Below, in pieces: positions 25,649 to 36,734 of a DNA stretch of 64,000 nt (its first letter is position 1; every line of letters starts with the position of its first letter). Below the pieces are notes generated by a model, which was not told the DNA's origin, made no database searches, and saw nothing but the letters and a program-made list of their open reading frames with translations. Origin of the DNA: Rehmannia glutinosa (lineage: Eukaryota; Streptophyta; Magnoliopsida; Lamiales; Orobanchaceae). The position numbers were made by a program, and so were the translations under genes. The stretch spans positions 91,007,943 through 91,071,942 of the forward strand of contig CM071936.1 of NCBI GenBank assembly GCA_016081115.2, read 5' to 3'.

Positions 25649-26925
25649 TGTAAGTCCAAGCGCTACGATAATCTAGAGGGGGGGTGAATAGATTATCTCC
25701 ATCTTTTCGATTTTACCCTCTTTTTCGAACCGAATGCTCAAAGACAATAATAAAGGTGCGGAATGTAAACAACATACGTCGATTTATAGAGGTTCAACCC
25801 ACCTAGGGCCTAATCCTCTACCACCCCAGTATATCCGGGATGGATTTCAAAAAGAAAAAGAATTTTATTAATTACCAAAATTAATACAAACTCAACTTAC
25901 AACAACACCTTGAAGAGCACCACACTCTTCTTCAACACCACCTTTGAGATTACCACAATCTCTTCTTGAAGATTACCACAATCTCCAACGGCACCTTGTG
26001 AAGATTACCACAATCTTCAACCTTGAAGAATACCAAATTCTTCAACACCTCAACAAGAAGATTACCACAATCTTCTTACACCTAACACCTAGATCACCCA
26101 AGTGTGTTCTTACCACAAGAACACTCACAAGGATATCTTGTGTTGAATGATAACCCAAAAATTCAAGATTACAACTCGATAATGAATTATACAATTGCGT
26201 GCAAGTGTAATCAAGAATAGCCTAGAAATTGCAATTAAAATCAAGATTATAGCTGTTAGAAATCAATCCCACATTTTAAGGAAATTTGTCTCATTCAAAC
26301 GGTCATATTTTTGTCAGTCAAAAGCACGATGCAATCGCGCAAGATGATAGAAATTTTGAATCAGACGCAAATTAACATGGGGCGACCAAATCGAGGTGCT
26401 CGACCGGCCGACATCACCCCTAGCTGGTCGACCTTTATTTTTTTGAAGAACAGAGAAACACATTCTCTTCGTGCAATCGGCCGACGGGGGCGATCGGCCG
26501 ACGGCACCTGGCCGACCCCCTGATGCACGGGCCGACCAGAATATAACACCTCGCTCATTTTTGTTTCAACATACTCTTGGTACGGGTTGCCCTATAGGGC
26601 GACCGGTTGGCCTCAAAACCAAAGTGTTGTCCAATTTTATATCAAAAATAAACTTCAAGAAATACTCCGAAAAATAATAAAAACTTTTTAAACCGATCGG
26701 ACGTATTAGGACAACATTCAGGGACATTGTTTTGATGTAAAAACACTTTGACATAAAATCATTAAAAGCGTTATCCAATTTAGTCAAAAATAAACTTGAA
26801 GAGATACTCCGGGAAATATTAAAAACCATTTTAAATCATTTAGGAGTATTTGGACAACCTTTAAAAACATTGTTTTGGTGTAAAAACAAAATCATCAAAA
26901 TCATGATAAAACCATTTATCAAACA
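25649..26925 (-). mobile_element. Solo LTR, copia family B
   Basis: Plus-strand ends TGTAAGTCCAAGC...ATCAAACA, the same termini as the LTRs of element B1. It is flanked by a perfect 5-bp duplication TCTTG (25644-25648 and 26926-26930) and splits the copia RT reading between VVRNKAR and LVAKGYCQ. No internal sequence remains, so it is a recombination product. Compared with the B1 LTRs it lacks about 190 bp that hold the TATA box, so it should be promoterless. It keeps the full hairpin array. Confidence 0.95.
25912..26142 (-). repeat. LTR hairpin array, family B solo LTR (8 hairpins)
   Basis: The same eight hairpins in the same order as in B1, with stems intact, although this LTR has lost its promoter segment. 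Confidence 0.9.
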
Positions 26926-26930
26926 TCTTG

Positions 26931-27237
26931 CTTTGTTTCTTACCACAGAACCTTCTTCATTCATCTTGTTTCTGAAAACCCATTTTGTGCCAATAACATT
27001 TTGATGGGTTGGTCTTTGCACCAGTTCCCATACCTTATTCCTTTCAAACTGATTCAGCTCTTCTTGCATGGCTTGAATCCAATGTGTGTCATCCAATGCT
27101 TGGGACACATCTTTTGGCTCTATTTGGGAAATAAAACAAGTGAACATCGCTTCTTGTTGAGTCCTAGATCTGGTTCTTACACCATCTCTAACATCTCCGA
27201 TGACTAGCTCTGGTGGATGGTCTCTCAGCCATCTCAC
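26931..27237 (-). pseudogene. A1 reverse transcriptase, N-terminal part
   Basis: Reads RDHPPELVIGDVRDGVRTRS, FISQIEPKDVSQALDDTHWI, MQEELNQFERNKVWELV and NVIGTKWVFRNKMNEEG, the standard copia integrase-to-RT boundary. It joins in frame to 25,643 once the solo LTR and one duplication copy are removed. Confidence 0.9.
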
Positions 27238-28230
27238 ATCAGGTTGTAGTAAATCACCGGTTCACCATCTTGCAAATCTGTGTTGTCTTGAGCAGCTCTT
27301 TTCATTCTCATTCACCGCAGATTTTCCAGTTGTCTTTGAGACTCAGCAGTCTCATCTTCATCTTGATTAATTGCTCAAGTTTCTGCTTCAATATAGGGAC
27401 TCTTCTGCATAGTTGGTTGATTCAAATTATCGCCTAACTCTTCAATGTCTTCTCCATTTACATTAGGTTCATCAAAAACCACATGGATAGACTCTTCTCG
27501 TGACCATAGTCCTCTTGTTCAAGACTCTAAAGGCTTTGCTTTCACCGAGTATCCCAAAAAGATACCTTCATCGCTTTGGCCAAAAGCCTTTAGATTATCC
27601 TTGCCATTGTTGTGGATGAAACATTTACATCCAAATATTCTAAAATATGCAACATTTGGCTTTCTCCTATCCATATTTCATAGGAGTCTTTGTCGATTGT
27701 CTATTGATCATGCATCTATTTTGAGTATAGCATGCGGTTGTTGATGGCTTCACCAAAATCTTTTAATCTTTTAAAATTTTTACCTTCCCACTAACATGGT
27801 TCTTGCAGCTTCCTTGAGAGTTCTGCTTTCTTCTTTCGCTTACTCCATTCTCACGGGAGTCCTTTGCTGCAGATAATTCATGAGCAATACCATTTTCAAC
27901 ACAATATCGAGTTATTATCCCATTGACAAACTCGGTTCCTCTATCGACCTTATCTTTATAATGGTTTGACTATTCTCATTTTGAACTCTTCTCATCAGCT
28001 GAGGTAACTTCGCAAAGTTTCCTTCTTTTTACACATGAAGATTGTCCATGTATATCTTGAATAATCATCCACCACTACTAGAGTGTATTTCTTTCCACTT
28101 ATGCTAGCCGCTCAATCAAGCAAATAGGTCCATATGCAACAGATGCAATATCCTTGTTGAAGATGGACTTGACTTCTCTTTGAATGATGATTTGATCTGC
28201 TTTCCCATCTGACATGCATCACAAACACTT
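27238..28230 (-). pseudogene. A1 integrase, decayed
   Basis: Minus-strand pieces in several frames, including TEFVNGIITRYC-ENGIAHELSAA and GVSERRKQ at about 27,810-27,960, and a C-terminal PNVNGEDIEELGDNL stretch near 27,440-27,475. The catalytic D,D-35-E core can only be followed through frameshifts. The same C-terminal region is present on the opposite strand at 46,104-46,350. Confidence 0.75.
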
Positions 28231-29880
28231 TTTTTCTTGTACACTAAGTCTGGCAGTCCTTCCACAAGATGACTCCTTGCAAGCTTGTTAATTGTCTTGA
28301 AATTCAGATGACTCAGCTTCTTGTGCCACAGCCAACTTGATTCGGCTGTACTTTTTGCTAACAGACAGTGCTTGGTGTGTGGTTACCTACCACATACATG
28401 TTCTTTTGTCTAGATCCTTGCACCACTATTTCATTTGATTCAGTGTCTTTAATTTGGCACATTCCCATATTGAATCCAACATTATATCCCTTGTCACAGA
28501 GTTGGCTGATGCTTGACAGGTTGAAGTTGAGGCCTTCAACGTATGCAATATCTGTGATTTCTAATCTATTTTTCTTGATGGATCCAGTGCCTCTTATTTC
28601 CCTTGGAGCTTCATTTCTCCAAATATGACTTTTGCGCCTCTAATCTCCTTGAATTTTGACAGATTTTTCGTGTTTCCCATCATGTGTCCGAACAACCACT
28701 ATCCATGCACCAGGTTCCTCGCACTCACTGCTTGAACTCGCAATCAAGGAAATTAGTTTTTAGGTACCCATGCTTGTCTGGGTCCTAAGGGGTTAGTGTT
28801 GTAAGATGATCCAACCAACCTATAGCCAAATGACTTGACTCTAAGAGGTTGCCATCTATCTCGTGCCAAAATCATAATTCACTTTGGCAAATTGCTTGGG
28901 AACTTTAGGCTCATACAACTGTCTTTTTGTCTGTATGCTTGTGTGTGTGTTTTAGCAATTGCTCTGTTTGGGTAGTTGTGATATTTCTGAGTGTAGTGCT
29001 TGGGTGCATATATGTGCTGATGATAGCTCGTTTGCCTTTGAAATGGCCTTTGCTGAGTTCTAGGCCTTTGCCACTTAGGCTTATATTCCATAGATTTTTG
29101 CTGATATTTCACAGTATTCCAATCAGGTTGGCTTGGGCAATTTATACCATTCCCATCATATGTGTTTCTTTGATAAAACTTCTGGGTTTTTGATAGCTCT
29201 GTTTCTTCTTTACAGAGTACTTCCTATTTGGAGTTTGCTGAGGAACTCTGCTGGATTTCTTCTCAGCTGTCCTCTCAGCATACTCAACTGGTTGTTTTCC
29301 TTTTCCTTTATATCTAAGGCCAGTTTGTTTGTGATTGTGCTTTGGAGTGAATATGGGTGCAATATTTGGTGTCTTGGATTTTTGAAATGCTTCATTACTT
29401 GAGATCCTTTTTCCAAAATCACTCTAGGAGTTTGACTGTGTGCAAAGGAATTGAATCCTATACCAGTTTTATCTCCACTCTCTTTTTGGCTCATTATAAG
29501 GTCATCCAATGATTTAGATGCCTTTGTAAATGATGCAATCACATTTTTGAGATCATTTTCCCTCTTTTCTATAAAGACTATCTCTCGTTATTAGTTTTGC
29601 ATTTTCACCTTTCTCTCTTTGTTCTCATCGCCTATGTGACTTAGAGTACTCTCCTTAGTCACCGTGAGTTTTGGCTTTTGAGTTGGTTGTTTTCCTCGTT
29701 TAATAGTGTGTGTGAGGATTTAATGTGCTCAAAGTCTTTCATCATTTTGCATAATGAATCATAAAGATCAGTGGGTGATGAAGTGTGTGTGTGTGTCACA
29801 ATCACTATCACTAGAATCTGAGTGAGATGAGTTAGAGTGTACCTCATATTCTTGATCAGGTTGATCTTGTTCTTTAGCCA
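28231..29880 (-). pseudogene. A1 gag C-terminus, protease and pre-integrase region
   Basis: Near 28,690-28,720 the reading CMDSGCSD marks the aspartic protease motif (DSG). At 28,480-28,600 ITDIAYVEGLNFNLSSISQL and LCDKGYNVGF match the GAG-pre-integrase domain. Upstream (28,880-29,880) lie Gln/Arg/Tyr-rich and coiled-coil-like stretches such as QRPFQRQTSYHQH and KEKENNQLSMLRGQL, with many frame changes. Confidence 0.7.
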
Positions 29881-29999
29881 TTAGACATATCATTGCTTCT
29901 TCTTCGAGTCACTTGAGTAGTCACCACTTCACTACTCTCTCTCTGCCGCTTCTTTCGACTTAGCTTGTCTCAAATAGCCTCGGCAGCCAACATGGCCTT

Positions 30000-31083
30000 T
30001 TTCTTTTCATGTCTTCTTTCTCTGAAGACTATTCTTTCTTCTTCATTCCTGTACTTATTGACTACAGGATATGTACAATCAATAGCGAAGTGTCCTGGTT
30101 GTCTACGCCCAACACAAGTTTTCACTCTTTGATCGATTATTTCCGTTCGATTATCGCTTTTTGATATTCAACCTTTTGATGCTCACCTCTCTTGGGTGGC
30201 CTATCTTCCTTGACTTGGAGGAGTCAATGTCTCCGGAGGATTCACCCTTGTTTCTTTTATAGTTCTTGTTGAAGAACTTGTTGAATCTTTTAACCATCAA
30301 GGCAATTTCCTCCTGATCAATGGCTTCTTTGACCTCAGCTCTCTTCCCATCCTTGACTATAAGTGCAAATGCTTTGGGTACAAATTGCCTCTCTCTTGAT
30401 CCTTTCTTCTCACCAAATTCATAAGCTCTGAGGTCTGAGAATAGTTCATGATTGGATGTTTTTGATAAGTCCATCGAGTGCCTTAGAGCCATGGTCTTCA
30501 TTTCCCACTCAGCTGGGAGGCTCCTTAGAATTTTCATACACATCTTCTTTTGTGTGTATTCCTTTCCAATCGGTGAGAGCTCATTTGTGATTTCAGTGAA
30601 TCTAGCATCCAACTGATCCATTGTCTCACCTGCAAGCATTTTAAAGTTTTCAAACTTTTGAACAACAACAGATAATTTGTTTTCTTTAATTTGCTCTGAT
30701 CCTTTACAAATTAAAGTTAGTTTATCCTAGATTTCTTTTGTTGTTTTGCATGATTTGACTTTATTGAACATTGCTTTGTCCAGTGTCTTATAGAGAATAT
30801 CCTTGGCCACATTGTCCAAGTTGTATCTTTTTCTGTCATCATTGGTCCACTCAGTCCTTGGTTTTCCAACTAGAGCTGGTCTTGCCTCAACCACAACTTC
30901 TTCTCATTCAGCTGCAGCTGCTCTCCTTGCGGTTGTGTTCACTTTCAATATTTGCAGTGGCCCATCCTCTATCACTAGCCACATTTCGTCATGTAAAGAA
31001 GATAGATGATCCTACATACGAATTTTCCAGTCATCAAATTCCTTAATAGTGAACATTGGAATGCGTGTCAAATTTGCTTCCAT
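30000..31083 (-). pseudogene. A1 gag (UBN2-type) with damaged zinc knuckle
   Basis: Start codon at 31081-31083, followed by EANLTRIPMFTIKEFDDWKI, typical of SIRE gag. After frame changes near 30,900 and a stop near 30,730 the long frame 30151-30639 reads GETMDQLDARFTEITNELSP, RSLPAEWEMKTMALR and SNHELFSDLRAYEFGEKKGS. At about 30,070-30,120 the zinc knuckle reads CVGRRQPGHFAIDC: the second cysteine of CX2CX4HX4C is Arg, so it could not hold zinc normally. Confidence 0.88.
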
Positions 31084-31197
31084 GATAATAACTTTGCTGA
31101 CTAGGAATAGCTTTTGAAAGATAATGTGTTAAAAACCTCTTTGAAAGATTGGAGATCTAGTTCAATAACCAGTGCGGAAGGCTCAATGAACCAACCA

Positions 31198-31208
31198 CTC
31201 TGATACCA
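31198..31208 (-). promoter_or_regulatory. A1 primer binding site
   Basis: Minus strand TGGTATCAGAG, complementary to the 3' end of initiator tRNA-Met, 2 nt from the LTR end. It fixes the element's orientation. Confidence 0.92.
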
Positions 31209-31210
31209 CT

Positions 31211-32777
31211 TGTAGGTCCCAAGGGGTGTAAGTATGGTTTAGAAGGGGGGTTGAATAAACCTTACCATCTTTTGGATTTTAGTCCTTTTAAAATATTATT
31301 GAGTTAAATACACAACTAAGTCCTTGGGGGACAACTAAGTTAGTTAACCAGCAGAGTTAGCCACTCAACAGACTCGATTGAGCTATTGATAGAATAACTC
31401 AGTTGTTTAGTCTAAACCTTAACTTGGCTGTGATGAGATTTTCAGCGGAAGACTTAACACCCTTGAATTTGGTTTAACTTTGTTTTAAACACTTGATTTT
31501 AGCACTTTGTTAATTATTAGTTGGATAGCAAATTATCAGCAGATATAAAGTGATATGCAAAAAATAAAATGCTGAAATGTAAATGACACAATAATTTTTA
31601 TAGAGGTTCGAAGATGGGGTAATTCTTCTACTCCTCTCTTCTCCAACTCCCGGAGGATCCACTAAGTATTGATCGAGTACAAAGTGGTTATCACCCGTAT
31701 ACAAGTCTTGATCACACAAATTGACTTTCTCCTTTGGGACTCGGTCGAGATGCCTTGGTCACACAAATTGGCTTCTCGTCCGACTCGCTTTCTTCACAGG
31801 GCGGTTGCCTTGTCACTTCAGCTTACTTGATCAAGCTTCTTGGATTTGATCACGAAGCCTTCCAATAACTTGAGACTGGTCGACCTTGAACCTTTCTACA
31901 ATCCTCCTTAGAATGTAGACCCCTTTTGATTCTCCAAAAGTTTCCTCTTCAACAGTTTGAAGTTGTCTTTCCTTCACAGCTTGGTGTTGGATCGATTTCA
32001 TTCGAGATTTAGGCTTGAGGATTTGCTTGAATAACTTGAGAATATATTGCAGGTTACAGTTTGAATAATAGCTTGAATGTTCGTGGTTCGGGTAACCTTC
32101 TCTCAATGAGATTCCTCAGCCTTTTATAGTGAACTTTCAAAAATTTGCCCATTGAAGAGATAGGCTTATTTTTGAAAATCACTTGTGTTCGTTGGCTTGT
32201 CTTGTTGCAGTCCTTGATGTTGACATTTTCTCGTATTAAATGAATGTTCGGCTTTTCAGAATCTGACACGAGGTGCAGTGCTTCCCATTGGTTTATTCCT
32301 TTTGCACGCTTCTGGGACTGAGCACTTTAAGACATGGCAAGATGGAAGTATTACTTATTTAAGTAAACTTCTTGACTTCTGTGCAACGGATTCTTTTCAG
32401 TTGTCTTTGACTTGACTACATCCTTTATTCCCCAGAATTTGAAAGTTAGCTTCCAATCAATGGATGACTCATCCGTCACTTCAACTTGAGACTTGGCTTC
32501 TTGAGTTGACTTGATTGACTCTTCATACAATCTGTCTCACCGATAATCCTTCAATCGAGTTCTTGACATCTCTTCTCGCTTGCCATACTCACCGCTTCAC
32601 AAATGAGTCTTCATCCTAGTCTTGATTGACTTCTTATATATCCAGCATAGCTGACTTGACTCAGCTCGTACAACCCTATCTATTACAATACAAAATGACA
32701 AGGAAAATGGGGTGCCAACTTTCTAGTCTAAGTTTTACATGGCATTCATCAAAATCTAAACAATAAATTTCCCAACA
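31211..32777 (-). repeat. A1 5' LTR (SIRE-like)
   Basis: On the minus strand it starts TGTTGGGAAATTTATTG and ends GGGACCTACA, directly before the primer site. A TATA box (TATAAAAGG, minus strand) lies at 32120-32128. It shares most of its sequence with 51,667-53,160 (element A2), for example GGTTTAGAAGGGG, CACTCAACAGACTCGA and GGAAGACTTAACACCC. Length about 1.57 kb. Confidence 0.88.
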
Positions 32778-33735
32778 ATTGGTGTTCCCTTTAACAAAAT
32801 TTGATGCCAAGAAACCATCTCTCTAACCACTCGATAAGTTTGTCCGACCAACTGAAGGACCCAAGACTGAACATGGAGAAGAGCTCCCAGATGCGAAAAT
32901 GTTTTGATCCAAAAGCTTACAATCTTCTCGTTAAAGTTGAAAATAATCCACAAGAGAATTCCACCTTAGGTAGGCTCCCTTCTCAAGCTACAGGGACTCA
33001 AAAGATGTCGAAAGAAAGGGGGCATATGGTTCAAACTACTCGGACTGGTCTTGGCTTTATGGCACCAACTCCCATTAGAATCGCCATTAGAAGAACCAAC
33101 GTCAATTATGTGTCTGAAGGAGAACTTTCATCGACAAAAATTATGCCTTTAACGAAAATGAAAAGAAGGTGCAACAAATATTAGTCTTTGATAGACTCGG
33201 CCCCATTCAAAGATTGAAGAGAAAAGGAACTATCCATAAAAAAATTGGGCGTCTTTAAAGCACCAATGCATTGGAAAAGGGCTAGAAAGTCACAGGCTAC
33301 TCAAAAGCTTCAAAGTCTAATTCCATCTCGTATGAAGTGGCAAACTACTTTGCTCATATCTTGTGAAGCAGTCTTGAAAAGGCCAAATTGCAAATTGTTG
33401 TTTTCACACAGCTTCAAGACAATGAAGTTGATAAAGAAAGTGTGACATCAACATACCATATCACATTGAGTGAAGAGATGGAAGAAGAAGATGATCTTCC
33501 TGAACTTGAAGAAGGTGTGAAAACCACTATTGATGAACTAAAGGAGAGTGATTTAGGCGACACTGACAACCCTCGATCGACCTACATCAGTGCTTTGTTG
33601 ACCAATGATGAATAAAAGGTTTATATCGAACTGCTGCATGAGTTCAAGGATGTATTTGCATTGTCATACTAAGAAATGCCTGGATTAGATCCAAAAGTGG
33701 CAGTCCATCACTTGTCCGTCAAGAAAGGGGCGCTT
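32778..33735 (+). pseudogene. Ty3/gypsy pol fragment (protease-RT junction)
   Basis: Plus-strand reading in several frames: KCFDPKAYNLLVKVENNPQE, GRLPSQATGTQK, PTPIRIAIRRTNVNYVS, then LPELEEGVKTTIDELKESDL, IELLHEFKDVFALSY and PGLDPKVAVHHLSVKKGA. This is the stretch just before the RT domain in plant gypsy polyproteins. It stops abruptly at about 33,735, where the RT would begin, and abuts the bHLH fragment. An in-frame stop replaces a residue after ALSY. Confidence 0.88.
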
Positions 33736-33739
33736 TTAG

Positions 33740-34343
33740 CAATTCTTCTAAGTGAGAGATGCCTAGACTTAGCTTGTTTAGCTACTTGCTTACTGCTGAT
33801 ATTTTTCTTTTCTTCTTCTTTTGGAATTTCAAAAGTGTTCCCAGTTTGATCCTTCGGATGTTCTTCTTCAACATTCTTTCTCTTCCTCTTCCCATTTAGC
33901 AAATCTCCTAATGCCCCATCTTCTGAATTTTGAGAAACCATTTCTGAGAAACTTCCACTTCCAAAACTTGGAATCTTTTGCACCAAATCAACTAATAGAC
34001 TTGAATCAGATGTGAAATGAACCAAATGGGAAGAGCTTCCCATTGTCTGATTTTCTAGCATAACTTGGTAATGTGGATTAGCAAACTCATTTTGATGAAC
34101 CATAGAATAATTTCCAAGATAATTTCCACTTTGATCCCCTGAAACCATTGGATCCCAACCAAAACTATAAAAAGGGTTCGTTTCTGAACACATTGACATT
34201 CTTGCAACATTGTTAGATATTGAATTTGTAGCCATTACTGAAGAAGGGTAGTTCAGAAAATTACTGCTATTTCTCTGCTGAAATATCTTATCCTCAATTT
34301 CTTCAGAACCCATAATCAAGAATGAAAAATCAGAAAATCCCAT
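33740..34343 (-). pseudogene. bHLH74-like transcription factor, truncated first exon
   Basis: The reading resembles the N-terminus of plant bHLH74-type factors: ETNPFYSFGWDPMVS, EFANPHYQVMLENQTMGSSS, LVHFTSDSSLLVDLV, IPSFGSGSFSEMVSQ, DLLNGKRKRKN and SSKQVAKQAK. After KQAK the match stops, just where family members continue into the basic helix-loop-helix. The next sequence is the gypsy fragment, so the DNA-binding domain is absent from this locus. The start may be 34343 or, better by family, the second Met at 34313 (MGSEEIED). The frame is open throughout, so truncation may be recent; a chimeric transcript is possible. Confidence 0.8.
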
Positions 34344-34860
34344 AATTTAGCTAAATAACAGCTCATCAAATTGGTGAAAAGAAAAGAGATTCCCTTTTTT
34401 CTCTCTTTTGCTAGTGGGAAAAAAAATCATATTAGTTCAAGAATCACATCACATCACACACTAATTTGCAGAATGATAACCCTTAATTAAGGAGAAAAAT
34501 AGAAAAAAACTCTTTCCCAATTATTAAACATGAAAAGGGCCTTGTACCAATCAAGGGAAGAAAACAACAATTATAGCAATTCTAAATGCTAGATTTGAGG
34601 CTTTGACTCAGAGCTAAAACCCCACAAGAATCCATGAAAACCAAATTTCCAAGAACCCTTTTGTGATATCCTTAATGTGGGTAACTGATATTGATTGAAC
34701 AGAAAGCACCAAATTCTCGCTAGACTTTCAACAAATGTAATATGGGCATAGTCTGAGGGTAGTACAACTGTATTATATATAGGGGGTTTATCAGTATCCT
34801 CAAGAGCATCATATGCTTGCTTAAAATTATACAAGCAAAGGTAAAAATTCACCAACTGGA
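34344..34860 (-). promoter_or_regulatory. 5' leader and core promoter of the bHLH fragment
   Basis: A TATA box (TATATATAA, minus strand) lies at 34773-34781, about 430 bp before the ATG. The sequence between fits a long AT-rich 5' leader, as is common in this bHLH group. An 88-codon open frame at 34589-34855 crosses the TATA box and resembles no protein I know, so I treat it as chance. Confidence 0.5.
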
Positions 34861-35640
34861 AAACTTGCAGAAATAAAAAGAGGCATCATCAAATTTCCCA
34901 CTTTTGCAAATATCATTCATACCACAAACAATATGCATTTAGGTTCATGAATGACACCCATATAAAGAGTAATCAAAGAAAGATTAAAAAATAAAAAAGA
35001 AGAAAAAAAGAAAAAAGCTTTAAGAAAAGTGAAAAATTGGAGACTTACTGTGAATTTTCATTTTTAGGGTTATTTTTTATCCCCACAACTTAATACATGT
35101 TTTAAAAGTTTATACCCATGCCAGAGTTCTCTGTTTTAAAAGTTTACACCCATGTTTTAAAGATCAGGTCCAATAACTAATGGATTTTATTTGCAACCAA
35201 AAACAAAAAAACAACAAAACTAATAATTGAAAGAGGCTATGTAAAAGTTACGAGCATTAGGTGTACCTACTTTCACATAATAACTTCTACATTTCACTTT
35301 CAAATAAGGTCATGAGAATCGTTAATCAAAAATATCAAGATTTTGCAATCGCTTCTTATCCAGAATAACATTAAACTCTAGATGCCCCGAGCTTTCTCAC
35401 AAATAAACGACGCAAAATGTAGACTTGCAGACCGTTGGCTAAAACCAGAGCAGCAGATTCAAATAACGCTTTGTGAACAATAAGCTATTGTTTTACAGTT
35501 TTTACTTTGCTTATTTTAATAGTTTTCCTTGTCGTTGCTTCTTGAAAGTGATAGTGATTCTTGGTTTGCGCCTCTAAGAAGAGACTAAATCAATAATTTT
35601 GGACTTGTTGTTATATAATCACTTTTTTTTTAAATATATA
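34861..35640. other. AT-rich spacer, no gene seen
   Basis: No coding sequence recognised. There is one small direct repeat: GTTTTAAAAGTTTA and ACACCCATG/ATACCCATG pieces at about 35,098-35,160. The left CACTA terminus expected for the Transposase_24 element is not found here. Confidence 0.6.
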
Positions 35641-35641
35641 G

Positions 35642-36520
35642 TGTCTTCTCCAACAACAAACAATCCATCAACTTCTAATGGATCAGTGGGTGATAATGTG
35701 ACTTCAACACAAGGTTCAAAAAAATGTGGGATTACTTGTGGTCAAGGAGCTTGAAAGGCAATAAGAAATTCAAAGAGAAGATTGACTGTACAGTTTGATT
35801 TTTCCTTGATGCAAGCAATATGTGATAATGCAGAGTGCTCTAATAACGAAATTGGCTACATCATACATAAGTATTGTAGCTTACGTTATAAAGAATGGAG
35901 GAATGTGCCAATGCATGTGAGGGCACCATTTCGCCACAAACTTCTTGTGAGTATCATTTTCTATTATGAATAAGATGAGTATTAATAGTACAAATAAGCT
36001 AACTAGTGCTATTTTTTGGGTATATTTAGACACTTTTTGATATTGATGTTGAGGATGGGAATGTTGAAAAAGTTATTGATGCACAAATGCATAACGCTTG
36101 GAAGGGTTACAGATTTAAGTTGCATAGGTACTTCAAAGAGGTTGGAGGAGAGAAAGATCCAATTATGGCAAAGGATGAGCGCCATAAGGATGTAAGCCAA
36201 GAGAATTGGGAATATCTTTATGACCTTTCGATTGACTCCAAATATTTGGTAATGCATACTGATTATAATTGTGTTACAGTAATATTCACGTTATTTGTTT
36301 CTTAATTATATTTTTTCTTAAGGATAAAACACAAAAGAATGTTGATGCTCGTGGACAAAGAAAATCTCAAACTAGAAATGGTTCAAAGAAAACAACACGT
36401 CATCACATGGAGCGTGGAGCTGATTTGCATTCTCCTACTGGCCATATCGAGACCTAACATCTTCTTGTTTGGCATTCTATTAAAGGTTGGGAGCCTCCGG
36501 AACTAGAAACGAACACTTAC
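35642..36520 (+). pseudogene. CACTA-associated Transposase_24 gene, 5' exons
   Basis: Three exon-like pieces with GT-AG borders: about 35642-35946 (NSKRRLTVQFDFSLMQAICD, IIHKYCSLRYKEWRNV), 36030-36248 (FDIDVEDGN, AWKGYRFKLHRYFKEVGG, NWEYLYDLSIDSKYL) and from 36323 (DKTQKNVDARGQRKSQTRNG, KKTTRHHMERGA). This is the pattern of plant Ptta/En/Spm proteins (Pfam Transposase_24). A stop codon interrupts the first exon (QGA-stop-KAIRN) and another the third, so it is decayed. The gene resumes at 44,957 after the Athila-like insertion. Confidence 0.78.
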
Positions 36521-36734
36521 ATATTTCCATTAATGACTTGCTTGCACAATTTCTCAATCTTCAAAGAGAAACAACATGGCACAAGAAAAAATAAAATGAT
36601 CAACATATAAAAACAAGGAAAATTAAAATTTATATATACTAAAATCCCAATTGCAAATTTATGCACTAGACTACTTATAAATCTGCATGAAATGAAAAAG
36701 ATTGAATTTTGTTTAGACTAACCATGTGGGTGAG

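Larger units (their letters stand above)
24401..32777 (-). mobile_element. SIRE-like Ty1/copia element A1, 3'-truncated
   Basis: Minus-strand copia element in order LTR (31211-32777), primer site, gag, protease, integrase, RT, then the start of an extra 3' ORF. A 1,277-bp solo LTR sits inside RT. RNase H and part of RT have been deleted, so RT runs straight into the 3' ORF at about 24,962. The 3' LTR is missing, cut at about 24,400. The extra ORF after pol and the sequence of gag place it near the SIRE/Maximus lineage. Frameshifts occur throughout, so it is inactive. Confidence 0.85.

Noticed and set aside
25912..26142. Possible CRISPR array (regularly spaced short repeats)
   Set aside because: Plant nuclear DNA inside an LTR; the repeats are hairpins with changing stems, and spacing is irregular.
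29133..29402. Hydrophobic plus-strand frames that look like membrane proteins
   Set aside because: They are the antisense of Gln/Lys/Tyr-rich copia gag-pol; hydrophobicity is an artefact of reading the opposite strand.
34589..34855. 88-codon minus-strand frame upstream of the bHLH fragment
   Set aside because: It spans the TATA box and leader and shows no similarity I recognise.
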